Positions 24,449 through 36,799 of a DNA stretch of 64,000 nt are shown here, in pieces. Source of the DNA: Rhexocercosporidium sp. MPI-PUGE-AT-0058 (lineage: Eukaryota; Ascomycota; Leotiomycetes; Helotiales); contig JAGTJL010000029.1 of NCBI GenBank assembly GCA_020746875.1, positions 372,001 to 436,000 of the forward strand, in the 5' to 3' direction. Within the stretch, counting starts at the first letter, position 1. The number at the start of each line of letters is the position of its first letter. The notes under the pieces are model-generated. The model saw nothing but the letters and a program-made list of their open reading frames with translations. It was not told where the DNA came from and did not search any database. The position numbers and the translations under genes are program-made.

Positions 24449-27400
24449 TTAATTTATGAGGTCGCGGACGTAGTGATATTTGACGGCAATATGCTTAGTC
24501 CTCTCGTGGAATTGAGAGTTATTAGCCAATAAGAGAGCGCCGTTATTGTCCGTATAAACAGGGAACCGTTCCTGTATGTAATAGCCTAATTCGGTTAGAA
24601 GCTGCTTTATATAAACAGCCTCTTTAAAAGCCGAATTAATAGCTATATATTCGGCCTCAGTCGTACTTTGAGCTATAATACTTTGGAGCTTGCTTTTCCA
24701 GCTGAATAAGCAACTCGCTAAGTAAAAGCTCAAGCCGCTAGTCGATTTAGCCGTACCAATATCTCCGGCGTAGTCGGCGTCGTAATAGCCGCTTATATAT
24801 CGACTAGAGCTTTTTTCGTAGATTAGCCTTAGCTTTTTTGATCCTTTTAGGTATCTAAGCACGTTTTTAAAGGCAATCATGTGATCGGCGCTAAGGTTAC
24901 TAGCGAATCGAGCGAGCTTTATAACCGAGTAGCAAATATCGGGTTTAGTAGCTAGCGTAAGAAACAAGAGGCAGCTTATAATTTGCTGATATTGATTTAT
25001 TTCCTCTTTATTAGCCTGATTAGGATTAGGCTCTAGCTTAGCCTTCGAATCCATTGGTATATCTTTAGGCTTACAGTCGGTCATATTAAACCGCGCTAGC
25101 ACTTTCTTAATATAGCTCTCTTGGCTTAGCTTTATACAACCTTTGTCTAGGTTATAGTCGATATTTATACTTAAGTAGTCTTTTATTAGCCCTAAATCCT
25201 TTAACTTAAAGAGTTTTTTAAGCTCTTTAATAAAGGATTTGATATTATTAACGCTTGGGCTAATTATCGCTAAGTCGTCTACGTAAATAGAGACTATAAG
25301 CTGTTGCTCCTTATTAATTAAGATGCAATTCTCGGTAATTAAGGCTTGAAAACCGAGTTTTTGGACTAGGACTTCCTTTAGCGTAATAAACCAGAGCCTA
25401 GCTGACTGTTTTAGCCCGTATAAGGCTTTATTAAGCAGGAGTAGTTTACCAGCGTATTTTTGGGCATTTATGCCTTCGGGAGGCATTATATACAGAGTAT
25501 TTACGTTAATATTATTCTACGTAAAAGCCGAAATCATATCGACTTTCTATATAACCTAACCGTAAAGGACCGCTAAGGCGAATATAAGTCGCTAAGCTAT
25601 TTGTTTTATTACGCTAGCAAAAGTATCTACGTAATTAAAGCTATAAAGTTGCTTAAATCTTTTAGCGACGAATCTAGCTTTGAATTCGAAGTAATTAGGT
25701 GATTCTTTAATTTTATATACTTATTTAATCTTCAAAGGCTTATAAGCCTTGCTAGCGTCTTTTGGCACTATTTCCCAAGTCTCGTGACTTTCTAAGGAAT
25801 TAGCTTCTTTTTCCATAGCTTTTAGCTAATAGTCCTTATACGGAGAGGCCATAGCCTTTTTAAGGCTTTTAGGCTCGTAAATTTGAAAGCCTTTAGTCCG
25901 TTTAATAACGACTTTATTAGCCTCTAGCTCTTCGGGCAGCTTTATTAGCCCTTGATCGAAGTCTTCGTCGACTTTAGAGCTTATTAGAGCTATAGAAGCT
26001 AGTCTCTTAGCGTTTTTATAAACAGAAAAAGCTTCTTTTTCCTCTTCGATTAACCAGTTATTTAACTGGCGAATAGCCGTCTTAAAGCTTAAGTATATTA
26101 CTAGCTAATTTTCCGAAGAATTAGAGTCTTTGGCGCTAGTACTAGCGTTTCTAGTTACGACGTTAGGCTCCCAGCTCGAATAATCCTTTCTAGGCCTCTT
26201 AATAGGCGCTTTAGGCATTTCCGGGCTAGCCGTATTAAGCCTCTTATTAGCCTTTGGCGTTTGAGGGAGCTCTTATGCGAATAAGTCGGATTCGTCTTCA
26301 AAATCCGTTTTCTCGCCCTCTGATTGGTCGATAGGCGACTTTTCGCTTATATTGCCTTTATTAGGCATTTCGTCGTTAATATTACTTATTAGCTTAGTAA
26401 TATCGTCGCTAGCGCTTTCAAACTCTTTAAGTGTTTCGACTATATAATCGAATTCGGTCTCTTCTGTTATATCGTCTTTAAGGATTAAATCCTTTTTAAT
26501 TAAGACGTTTTTAAAGCTTATAACGGCTCTTTTACTCGGTAAATAAACTAAGTAGTTATTGGAAGACTCAAAACCGACAAGAATACCCCTGTCGGATTTA
26601 TCGGCTAGCTTATGAGCTCTTTTATTCTCAAGTACGTAAGTTAAAGAGCTTAGTATGCGAATATAATCGATTATCGGTAATTTACCGCATAGAGCTTCAA
26701 AAGGAGTCTTCTTTATGACGGAGTTATATGACCGATTCTTAATATAAGCTATTCCTTATAATAAATAAGGCCATAAAAACAAGGGTAATCTCTTAGCCTT
26801 ATAAACGCTTATTAGCCGCTTAATAAGGTATTTATTTAACCTTTCGGCTATTCCGTTTTAGGAAGGAGAGTAGGGGCTAGTGTATTCACATATATACCCT
26901 TTTTGCTTGCAATAATGCGTCTATTTATTAGACTTGAATTCCCCGGCGTTATCGAGCTTAAAAGCTTTAATATTCGCCATAAATTTATATTTGACGCTAT
27001 TTTGATTATTGAATTAATTATTAATCATATTACAAAAGTCGATTAAGACGTCATAAGCGTCGGCTTTGAGTTTTAAGGCATATAACCAAATAGCTCTTGA
27101 TCCTCTACATGTAATAATAAGGAAATAGCGCTCTCCTTTAAGTCCTTTGACTTTAAAAGGCCCCGCGATATCGATATCGAATATAATCAAGGGTAGCGCG
27201 TCTGACATAGGCTTTTTACTGCCGATCACGTGCATTTTGCCGCTATTACAAGCGTTGCAGTCGGCTAGCCTATCTTTTTATTGGATTTTCTTTAATCCAT
27301 AGCTTTTCTCGATCGTTTTAAGGATCGACTCTTTATTTATATGCACTAGCCTCTTATGGTAAAAGTCTAGCAGCGAATTAGAGTTTACCTGATATATTAC

Positions 27401-28936
27401 AGGTTCGAGAGCGTCATTATCGACTTCCGCTTGAACGTAATAGGCGTTATAATCTTATTTAGCTTGTAATTAGCCCTTTTTATGCTTTAATAAAGCACCG
27501 TTCTCGGTAAAGTTAATTGACCAGCTTTTCTTAATCATTTCCTTTAAGCTTAAAAGGGTCGTTTTTAGCTTCGGAATATAGTTTACTCGTTGGATAACTA
27601 TTTCTATGCCGTTATTATCCTTTATAAGAATATCTCTCGTGCTTAGTATTGGTAATACGTCGCCGTTAGCGATTGTAACCGATTTACGAAGGGTAGGCTG
27701 ATAGTTAAGTAACCATCCCTTATTAGGCGTATAGTGCTCGCTAGCACCGGAGTTTAGAATTAGTCTGTAATTATAGACGGTTCTAAAAGCTTGATTTGCA
27801 ATATTTCCCTCTGATTGGTCAGAATCGGACTCGCTTAATTCCTCTATAATATTTATAAAAGTACTCATAATTAGAAGTTCAAGTTGCACTTTAGGCTTCA
27901 TATATGACCTACTCTTTAATAAGGGTAAGTGGTTTGTGTGTGCCTTTATAAGCTTTTTAGCTGTTATGTGCTTATTAGGCGGCGTATAAGTCTTAGATAC
28001 GGCCATAATAGCTTTCGTAGACTTTGTTTTTGATTCGCTTTTTAATTCCTTAGCCTTTTTAGCCTTATTAGGCTTTTTATTCGGATTTTCCGAATTATTA
28101 GGCTTTAGCTCAGGGTGTAAGACCCAGCACGTAGACGTTATATGTCCCGTGACTTTGCACTTATTGCAGTGCTTCTTACCGCCTTTACCGCCTTTAAACG
28201 CTTTATTAGCGTTAAGGTCGGCGTTAGCGCCCATGCGAGCTTCTTCCGAAATTAGGTCGTTAATTAGACCGTCAATATCGATATTCTTGAGATCACCTGA
28301 CATTTTCTCGTATTTACGAGACGAAAAGGCGTCAAAAGAGCTCGGTAAGCCTTTAAGTATTAGGCTAGCAATTACGGGCTTAGGAATCTCGCAGTTTAGC
28401 TGCTTTAGGTATATGGCGCTTGATTGGATTACGCTAGTATATTCGTCTATGCTCTTATAAGAGCTGTAATTGGAATCGACGATTTGATTTATATAGCGGC
28501 CGACTAGCTCAAGCGTTGATTGGCCGAAAGTAGATTGAATAGCGTTTTATAGCTTTTTAGCCGTATCTTTGTCTTTAAATCGCTCTTGATTCTCTAGCGA
28601 TATAATCGACTTTAGCGCCCCTAGCGCTTTTTGGTTTTGCGTCTCAAAGTAGTTTAGCTTCTCGTGATATTTTACGGCTAGCTCATGAGAATAAGGGGCT
28701 AATACGGCTCTACCTCCTTCGGTACCCCTAGCGTAATACAAGGATTGGTCCGGAGGTAAAGCTTTGCCGGAAATATAAGGCATATAGCCGTTAATTTCCA
28801 GGAATAGGCTAGCGGGATTTATCCACTCAATATAGTTAGATTTCCTTATTAGTTTCTCTCCTTTAAAGGCAGTAGCGGCCATTTTAAGCTTGTCTCGATT
28901 GAGTTTAGCTTTGATTCCTTTAGGCGATTTTATCAC
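24449..28936 (-). pseudogene. Copia Gag-Pol polyprotein, broken by in-frame stops
   Basis: One frame of ~1496 codons spans Gag to RNase H with no frameshift, only about a dozen stops that fit CAA/CAG/TGG to TAA/TAG. Order in coding sense: Gag (28936 to ~27900) with the zinc knuckle CNKCKVTGHITSTC; aspartic protease, whose DSG reads NSGAS; integrase (around 27235-26800) with GERYFLIIT and the DNAGEF block; reverse transcriptase with MPPEG, NKALYGLKQSARLW and the YVDD box (IYVDDLAI); and RNase H/connection with STTEAEYIA, TDNNGAL and HERTKHI. The longest open part (25486-24449) covers reverse transcriptase and RNase H. Likely starts are at 28936 or the internal MAATAF. The protease Asn-for-Asp change alone would inactivate processing. 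Confidence 0.9.
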
Positions 28937-29712
28937 TTATAGTGATTTATTAGATTATTCTAGTCTTAGACTTTATTTAAGTCTTTAACCTCACTTTGAG
29001 GCTACTTTCCTTGATTTGGTATGCCCTAAATCGATTTAAAATCGATTAATTAAAGTAAAAAAGCCTTGCCAAGGACTTATTATTACCTTACTGAGGGTTT
29101 CGCTTAGCTAGTATTATAATAGGGTTCCCAGCGGTCTGCTTAGGCTCTTATTACAACGCTAGCGCCACTACTAGCTTGGTTTTTCTCACAGGAATTAGTA
29201 AGCTTAACTAGCTGTAACCCTCTCCGAGGATGGCTTTTTATACAGCTAGAAAAGCTTAAAAACTACTGTAATTTGTGCTAGACTAGTGACGATACGGACA
29301 GCCACTTCTTAATATAAGCTACGCTAGCACGCTACTTATAGCTACTGCTAGCGCTGTAAAAGGTATAGGCGCCTAGGAATGAGAAATTTGTTATAAGACC
29401 TAGAACCGCAATCTAGGTGGCTACGCGCGCTTATAACGTCTAGGGACCGCTAGGTTATGATTTCCTTAGGGTTTAGTCTCAGGGTCAAAGGCCTCGGGTC
29501 CGTAATACGTCCTAATCGGGTTAGTAAGGGCTCAAAGGGGTCTAGCTTACTTCAGTCAAGAGAAGCTAGTATGGCTTTATCGACAAGCGTTTGAACGGAA
29601 GCAGCCGAAGCGATATTAGCCGAGAAAGCTCAGCTAGTCGTCTCGATCAGGAAGTGTGTCGGGGGTAACTGATATTATTGGCTGCCTTAGCGAGTTTGCC
29701 GAATTGCTACCA

Positions 29713-30019
29713 TGTGAGAATAGGCGAGCCAATCAGAATGAGGAAGCGCAGTAGGTGAGGACACGTGATCAAAGAGAGAGAATTGCTTTGCTTACTTAAA
29801 GAGCTAAAAGAGCTCTTAGGTAGTTATATACAAAATAATAGCTTCTCTAGAAGCTTCTACGACTACGTAACTGATTACGTAGCCTATACGAGCTACGTAA
29901 TTGAATACGAGCGTAATTTCCCGGAATACGAAGGTAATTTCCGGGCCGCGTAAGCAGTGGAAACTCCTTCGGCTATTCTAGGGTAGAATCGGCACGAGTT
30001 ACCGAAGTGAAATCTAACA
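29713..30019 (-). repeat. 5' LTR of the recent Copia element
   Basis: It is 307 bp, with TG...CA ends on the minus strand, and is followed in coding sense by the TGG of the putative primer-binding site. It would carry the element's promoter. A 62-codon open frame inside it recurs in the partner LTR but has no protein-like features. Confidence 0.95.
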
Positions 30020-30609
30020 TATAAAAGCTTTAAAAGACTTATTAAAAGTCTATATAATATGTATCGTTTTAATTTAATCTTTTAATAAATATAGCATTTT
30101 TTAATAATATATGTTTTAATACCGTTTTTTTTTATTCCAAAAGTAAGTTTTACGGAAGAATTGTAGAGTCTTTATAATAGCGTAATATCCTATTAATGGG
30201 TTATTATAATAAAAGTTTATAATTTTTATTTTTAATATTAAATTATTTAAAATATAAGTCTTAGAATTCTACTAGAAAAGTCCTAATAAATTCAAGTTTT
30301 ACTTTTAGTTTTACTAAGATTTAGGTTTACTTATTGTATTTATTATGCTTTTATAGTTTTTATTATTATATTAAGCGAAAATAATTAAATCCTATAGCGG
30401 CTTTATTAATAGGACTAAAGTTGTTTAACTTTTAATTATTGCTTTTATTTATATTATTAAAAGAAAATATTTATTACCATCGATTCCTACGATAGACATC
30501 TAGCCTTTACTCTTTATTTATAATAATATCTTTACGAATAAAGCTATTATCTTAAGTATAATATTTAAAAGATTAGGTTTTATATGCTTAACTTTTAGAA
30601 TCGTTTTTT
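30020..30609. other. AT-rich repeat DNA, nothing identified
   Basis: RIP-type sequence between the recent Copia element and the first GTCGTGCAA element. The first five bases (TATAA) are the Copia target duplication. No domain is readable. Confidence 0.45.
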
Positions 30610-30760
30610 GTCGTGCAAAGCTCTAATCGACGGTAGGCATGGCTCTCTTAAAACAGTAGCAAAAGTGTTTAATTTTAGGAAGAGGTTCTGTATGCAATTG
30701 CCTTTATAACTGGCCCTGCTTACGTAGGCTAGGCACGTGCGTATATTTATACTATACGGT
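30610..30760 (+). mobile_element. 151-bp MITE-like element, copy A
   Basis: It starts GTCGTGCAAAGCTC and aligns over its full 151 bp with copy B at 32861-33011, nearly all differences being transitions. In copy B the right end is TTGCACGAC, the inverse of GTCGTGCAA; in copy A the right end has decayed. Small size, lack of coding capacity and inverted ends fit a non-autonomous DNA element. No target duplication is recognisable. Confidence 0.65.
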
Positions 30761-32093
30761 ATACTCCTTAGTTGTGACAGAGCTTTAAGGTGTATTCTTT
30801 AGATTAATAAAAGTTTAATATATAAAAGAAAAGCAACCATGTTATATAATAGCATATAAGCTAAAGTGATAGCTAATTGACTTTTAAATACGTTCCTTTA
30901 CGTGTCCGCGTCGCTTTGAGTAATACCGTCTTATTCCGGCGCTTTAAAAAGAATAAAAGCCTTTTATTTAGGTAACCTTTCTACTGCAAAACACCGTAGA
31001 CTTTCCGTAAAGCAACCCGTACTTAAAGAGCTAAAAGCAAAAAGCCAGCAGGCTTATATAAGACTAGTAAGCCTAAAAATATCGGAAATAATAGTTCCTA
31101 TTTCTTAGAAGCTAGCTAAAGCGCTAGGAGTTTAATAATAGGTATCTCAATATTAAAGTAAGTGTATTTTAGCTAGTAAGGAAGCGATATCTTATTTCAA
31201 CTGTCGAGTATAGCTATTGTAACCTATACTCCTAGTAAGTATATTATAGCCAGTACGGGAGCGACCTTATAATTATACCTTTTTTAATATAGCTACCGTA
31301 AACTATACTTTTAGCATATCCTTTATTATATTAAGTGTCGTTTTCCTTACTCTCTTTCAAGTATATACCGGTCCCTTGCTTTTTTACGTCGCTTTGCTAT
31401 TAGTACTATTTTTAGACGCATTATTTCCGGAGATAGAGCTAGAGCTAAAGCTAGAGTCTAGCTAACCCTTTTCTTAGAGCCTCTCCCGCAACTGTTAGTA
31501 TTCTAGGAGCTTTAGACGTTAGCGAATTGACTTTTTATCGTCGTCTAAGAGTTATATTTAACGTTTAATATAACTTATTAAAGTTAGCTCTAGCTTAGAA
31601 TGGTCTGTAAGTAATTATGCGTGCTTCCTAGCCCGGCAGGGGCACTTATTAGTATTATTATTACGTCTTCCTAGCGTTGTATATAGTTTACTACCTTTAG
31701 TTCTCTTATTAAAGAGCTTTTTAAAAGCAAAAGTCACTTATAAGTAAGTTTTTAGTATACGGCCGTACTCTTCAAGTATGCGAGCAGGCTTTTCTCTTAT
31801 AGCATCGGACTTTAATACCTTCCGGAGCTGCTCACTAGCTTATTTAGCGCTAGTCCTTTTAATGACTTCTAATTTTAAAGACTTAGCTTTAGCTAAAGCT
31901 TAGAACCAACTCTTTAATCATATATTCCGGTTTATTAAGCCCTTGCCAGTCTTTAACACCTTTAGGTATATTTCTCTCTTATATTATTTATATTACTTAA
32001 GGGTTAGCGTATACTTTTTTTAAAGCTCTTGTATTAGGTTTTAAAGAATTAGGCGTTCTTTAGCGATTAGTTGCTTTTTGTAAGGCTTTAGAT
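30761..32093. other. Degenerate repeat between MITE-like copies
   Basis: This is less AT-extreme than its surroundings. A plus-strand reading near 31000-31150 gives protein-like patches (for example KSKKPAGLYKTSKPKN), suggesting a decayed transposon gene, but no family can be named. Confidence 0.3.
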
Positions 32094-32287
32094 GTCGTGC
32101 AGGTTTTGGTTGGTTAGCTAAGCGAGCCCAATCAAGAGCACCATAACCATGGCGCCAGTAAGCTCCCCTATTCAAGGAGCTTGTACGCGCCATATGTAAG
32201 AATATAACAACAGTCATATACGCAACTGCGCAGCCTTCAATTGACCTAATATTCGCCTCTGTGGAGCCTCAAGGTATGTTGCACGAT
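32094..32287 (+). mobile_element. 194-bp MITE-like element with GTCGTGCA ends
   Basis: It begins GTCGTGCAGGTTTTGG and ends TTGCACGAT, so the terminal 8 bp are inverted (last base C-to-T). The first 90 bp recur at 11794-11884. It shares the terminal octamer, but not the interior, with the two 151-bp elements, suggesting one transposase family mobilises both. Confidence 0.6.
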
Positions 32288-32860
32288 ACTAGAAGTATAT
32301 GCGGTATAAATTAATTTACTTATTCTTATAGTACTTAATACCGTTAGTTTAATGTTGCTTAGCGCGTATGTCTTATGTTATAGTCGCGTTAGTACATTTA
32401 GTATTCCTGTTTTACGTTTTTGAAATGTATTAGTAAAATCGCTGGCTTATTTGGAATATTCCGAATATTTACTTCTCACGTGTTTTACTTATGCTTATCT
32501 TTTATTTATATAGGCTCTTTAATCGTCGGAGGTAGCGTAGGCTTAGAATTAGTAGTATGAGGAGAGTCAGGTCCGTCGGGGTCAACCTAGTGCTATACTT
32601 TACGAACTATAGCTTAAGCCTTTAATTTAGCTAGTTATAGCGGAAACTCTTGTCGTTTAGACGTAAAAGTAATTATTAAAGCTGAAGTAGAGTTTGCGAA
32701 AGTCGTTTGAGGTATACGAAGGTAGTTTGGTGATCTTAAAGAGTTGTTTTTATAAGGGAGAGTATTGTATATCGTAACTTTATAAAACTATTATTAAACC
32801 GCTAATTAGAGCCTTTATAGCTTTTAATATTACGCAATAGCGCGTACGGGGCTTATAACT
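32288..32860. other. Spacer between MITE-like elements, nothing identified
   Basis: Moderately AT-rich sequence without a recognisable gene, repeat or RNA. Confidence 0.4.
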
Positions 32861-33011
32861 GTTGTATAAAGCTCTAATCGACGGTAAGCATGGCTCTCTT
32901 AAAACAGTAGTAAAAGTGTTTAATTCTAAGAAGAGGCTTTATATGTAACTGCTTTTATAACTGGCCCTGCTTACGTAGGCTAGGCACGTGCGCATACCTA
33001 TATTGCACGAC
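32861..33011 (+). mobile_element. 151-bp MITE-like element, copy B
   Basis: Full-length partner of copy A in the same orientation. The left end GTTGTATAA is the RIP-type variant of GTCGTGCAA; the right end TTGCACGAC is intact. Confidence 0.65.
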
Positions 33012-35715
33012 ATTTTTTTTTAAATAACTCGTTCCGGTTTTATTAATATTAAGTCCGGCCTTTTAATAATAAGATTTTAAATAATATTAAATAATTTTTT
33101 CAATAATATCTTATAATCCTTATTTAAAAATACTATAATATCGACTCCTTGACTTCGTAAAGTACTTATAAAAGCTCCTTTTAATTTATTTTGAAATATT
33201 AATAGCTAATCGATATTAGTAAGACCTTTAAATTCCTAATAATCTAATCTTTTACTAAGTGTATTTGCCGAGTTTACGATACTCTTGCGATAATAAATTT
33301 TAAAATTATAAGTAATAAAATATATAACTTACTATACTTATTAACTCTTAAGATATTTCGTTAGTATAAAATACTTAAGATTATGATAATCCGTAAGCAC
33401 TTTAATAATATATTAGATCCCCTTAAAGTAATGCCTTTACTTCTTAAAACACTTAACAATAATTAAAGCTCTTTATTATAAATAATATAATTCCGTTTAA
33501 TATTAAATATCTTACGAAATTAATACGCAGCGGGTTTCTAGAGTCGCTTAAATCCTTTTTTAAAATTAGCTTACTAAAAGAGAACACTAGTAATTACAAA
33601 TCTAAAAACATCGGTTTCAACTTAAATACGCTTTATAAAATTAAAATACGTTATAATTAATATATTAATAAAAGGTTTTTTTAATTTTATTAAAGAATTC
33701 AAAAGTTTTTTTCTTAATTTTATTCTTTATATCTTAAGAGCTTTCATTAAGCCTATAGCTATTTAAAATATTTTAATATAAACTAATAATAAAAATTTGC
33801 GAAGCTTAAAAAAACTTAAATATTTTTATAAGATTTCGGCTTTAGTTATTTTTAAATAAAACGAATTCTCTTTAAGTCCGCTTAAATGCCGATTAATTTA
33901 ATCTTAAATCTTAAAAACTCGATTTAATTTACTTTAAACTCATACTTACGCAACCGTTTTATGATAGCTTTAATATACTTACGGTATTATTTTTTATTTT
34001 TAAAATAAAATAAAATATTATTAAAATATATAATAACAAAATAGTCGATTAGTCCTGCAAACGCTTTATTAATATATACTTAAAACGTAATTAAAGCGTT
34101 AAATAGTCTAAAGAATATTATTAAATATTTAAAATATTTATATTTTATGCAAAAATCTGTTTTCTATTTATATACTTTTTTAATTTTAATATAATAATAA
34201 ATATCTTTTAAATTTAAGGCCGTGAATATTACGACAAGTAATACTGCAATTATTAATAAAAGTATTATTTAATAAAAAATTACGTTAAAACTTTATAATA
34301 ACGTAAATGCTAAGACTTAGAATATTATCGCAGAATATATTTTTAAAAAGATTTAAGTCGATTACAATTATATTAATATTCAAATTATTTTATAAAGCTT
34401 TGCCTTTGCTTTTATTGCTTATAAATATAGCGGTATTAATTAATTTAGCTTTTATAATAAGTTTGAAGTTATTATTATAATTAATTCCGATAATTTTAGC
34501 GATTACGATAGACTTTTATTTTTCTTTAATTATAGCTATTTTAAGCTTTTTTAAAATCTATAGTTTTGAATTTTTCATAAGTTATTATTACTTTATTAGC
34601 GTTTAATATATAATTTATGCTTTCGAAGGTCGTTTTATTAAATATATAAAATAATCTTTAATACTTAAGTAGCTTAAAGAAGTGCTTATTATTTATATTA
34701 TATAAATATAAATTACTTTAGCCTCGAGAGCGAGATTTGTTAAAGCTTATATTCGACGTATTATTATTAATTCCTTTAAAAGTTAAATATTAACCGCTAC
34801 CTTTTCTTTAACGCTTAGGTTTATTAAATATAATATACTTTTAGTTTATATTAAAAGTACTTATATATACTTATTAAAGGAAACTTATACTTTCTTTAAA
34901 TTAGTTATCGTATATAATTATATTAAAAACAAGATTTACTTAATTTAAATATATATAAGCTCTTATAATATATACTTACTTTTTGAAAGCTATAGTACTT
35001 TAATATTAAATATATTGTATATTTTAGTATTTTTATAGGTTTTTAAAAAGTCTTTTATTTATTAATTAATATTAACTTTTCTTTTATATACTTTTTTTTT
35101 AAAAAAAAATGTTTCATATTTTGTAATTATTATAATAAGAATCGACGATTTTAATACTATTATATTACGTTAAAGTATATGAATTAATACTTATATATTT
35201 AATTCGCTTTTGTCGACTAATTCTTTAATTATAGAATTTGAAGGCGAATCGTTTACTATTTCGGAAAATTAATTATATAAAATTATATGCTTATTATTTT
35301 AGCTTATTTATTTAGCTAACGTATACTAATACTCCTTAGCTTATATCTGTCAGATAGAGTTCACGGTAGGCAAAGCTTTATAAAGGTTTAGGGAAAATAT
35401 ATTTAAAGAATTAATCTTTGGCTTTTAAAAAAGCTTAAAAGAGAAGTTTATATATAAAAGAGATTACTCGTAAGGAGAAGCAAAACGCCGGCGTGACTAA
35501 AAATATAAATAAGATTAATTCTACTAATGCCGTAAAAGCCTCGGCTCTCTTATATTACGGATTCGATTTCATACAAATAGAATGGATAAGCGTGCATATA
35601 ATGATATTATATAAATTTATTATATCTTTGCAATTATTAAGTAAATAAGTAAATTAGCTTTTTCTGGACTTATTCCTTTTATTAAAGTATTTTTAGCGAA
35701 CGATTCGGACGTTAA
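33012..35715 (-). mobile_element. Ty3/gypsy retrotransposon remnant (copy 2)
   Basis: The minus strand between about 33800 and 33200 reads as gypsy RNase H: KPAAYxSRKI-like KPAAY*FRKIF, RNYIIYNKELLIIVKCFKK, HYFKGI and VLTDYHNLKYF, then a tail like NSANTLSKR. Upstream (33800-34600) fits a decayed reverse transcriptase, and 35350-35600 could be gag. Stops are frequent. The right side is cut by the LTR of the old Copia element at 35716. LTRs of this element were not found. Confidence 0.65.
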
Positions 35716-36025
35716 TGTTGGATTTGACTTCGGTAACTCGTGCCGATTCTACCCTAGAATAGCCGAAGGAGTTTCCACTGCTTACGCGGCCCGGAAATTA
35801 CTTTTGTATTCCGGGAAATTACGCTCGTATTTAATTACGTAGCTCGTATAAGTTACGTAATTAATTACGTAGTCGTAAAAGCTTTTAGAAAAGCTATTAT
35901 TTTATATATAATTACCGAAGAGCTCTTTTAACTCTTTAAGTAAGTAATTAATTTTACTTTATTTTTAATTACGTGTCTTCACTTACTGCGCTTCCTCATT
36001 TCTAATTGGCTCGCCTATTCTCACA
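35716..36025 (+). repeat. 5' LTR of the old Copia element
   Basis: It begins TGTTGGATTTGACTTCGG and ends TATTCTCACA. It is followed by TAGTAGCAATTCGG, the RIP-mutated form of the primer-binding-site region of the younger copy. Confidence 0.9.
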
Positions 36026-36799
36026 TAGTAGCAATTCGGCAATTCGCTAAGGCGGCTAATAATATTAGTAACCGACACACACTTCCCGATCGAGACGACT
36101 AAGCTGAGCTTTTTCGGCTAATACCGCTTCGGCTACTTTCGTTTAAACGCTTATTAATAAAGCCATACTAGCTTCTCTTAATTAAAATAAGTTAGATTCC
36201 TTTAAGCCCTTACTAACTTAATTAGGACGTATTACGGACCTAAGGCCTTTAACCTTAAGACTAAACCTTAAGGAAATTATAATTTAGCGGTCCTTAGACG
36301 TTATAAGCGCGCGTAGCTACTTAAATTACGGTTTTAAGTCTTATAATAAACTTCTTATTCCTAGGTGCCCATACCTAAACGGCGCTAGTAGTAGCTATAA
36401 GTAACGTGCTAGCGTGGCTATATTAAGAAGTTGCTGTCCGAATCGTTATTAATTTAACACAAATTATAATAGTTTTTAGACTTTATTAACTATATAAGAA
36501 GCTATTCTCAGAGAAGGTTATAGCTAATTAAGCTTATTTACTTCTTATGAGAAAAAACTAAGGTAATAGTAGCGCTAGCGTTATAATAAGAGCCTAAGCA
36601 GACCGCTGGGAACCCTATTATAATATTAATTAAGAGAAACCCTCGGTAAGGTAATAATAAGTCCTTGGCAAGGCCTTTTTTACTTTAATTAATCGATTTT
36701 AAATCGATTTAAGGCATATCAAATCAAGGAGAGTAGCCTTATTATAAGGTTATAAAGACTTAAATAAAGTGTAAGACTAAAATAATCTAATAAATCACT

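Larger units (their letters stand above)
23851..30019 (-). mobile_element. Ty1/Copia LTR retrotransposon, recent copy
   Basis: It is a 6169-bp element coding on the minus strand, with two 307-bp LTRs (23851-24157 and 29713-30019). The LTRs differ at only two positions, both transitions. Termini are TG...CA. The flanking 5 bp read CATAA and TATAA, a target duplication with one C/T difference. Next to the upstream LTR (in coding sense) the sequence starts TGGTAGCAATTCGG, a plausible primer-binding site. The purine-rich AAGAGGGCG precedes the downstream LTR. It is young by LTR identity yet already RIP-mutated inside. Confidence 0.95.

Noticed and set aside
28149..28460. 103-codon plus-strand frame within the Copia body
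   Set aside because: Antisense shadow of the Gag zinc-knuckle region; a matching shadow occurs in the old copy.
30610..33011. A single 2.4-kb autonomous transposon ending in GTCGTGCAA and TTGCACGAC
   Set aside because: The 151 bp at each end align with each other in full and each has its own inverted ends, so two separate small elements are simpler; no transposase is readable between them.
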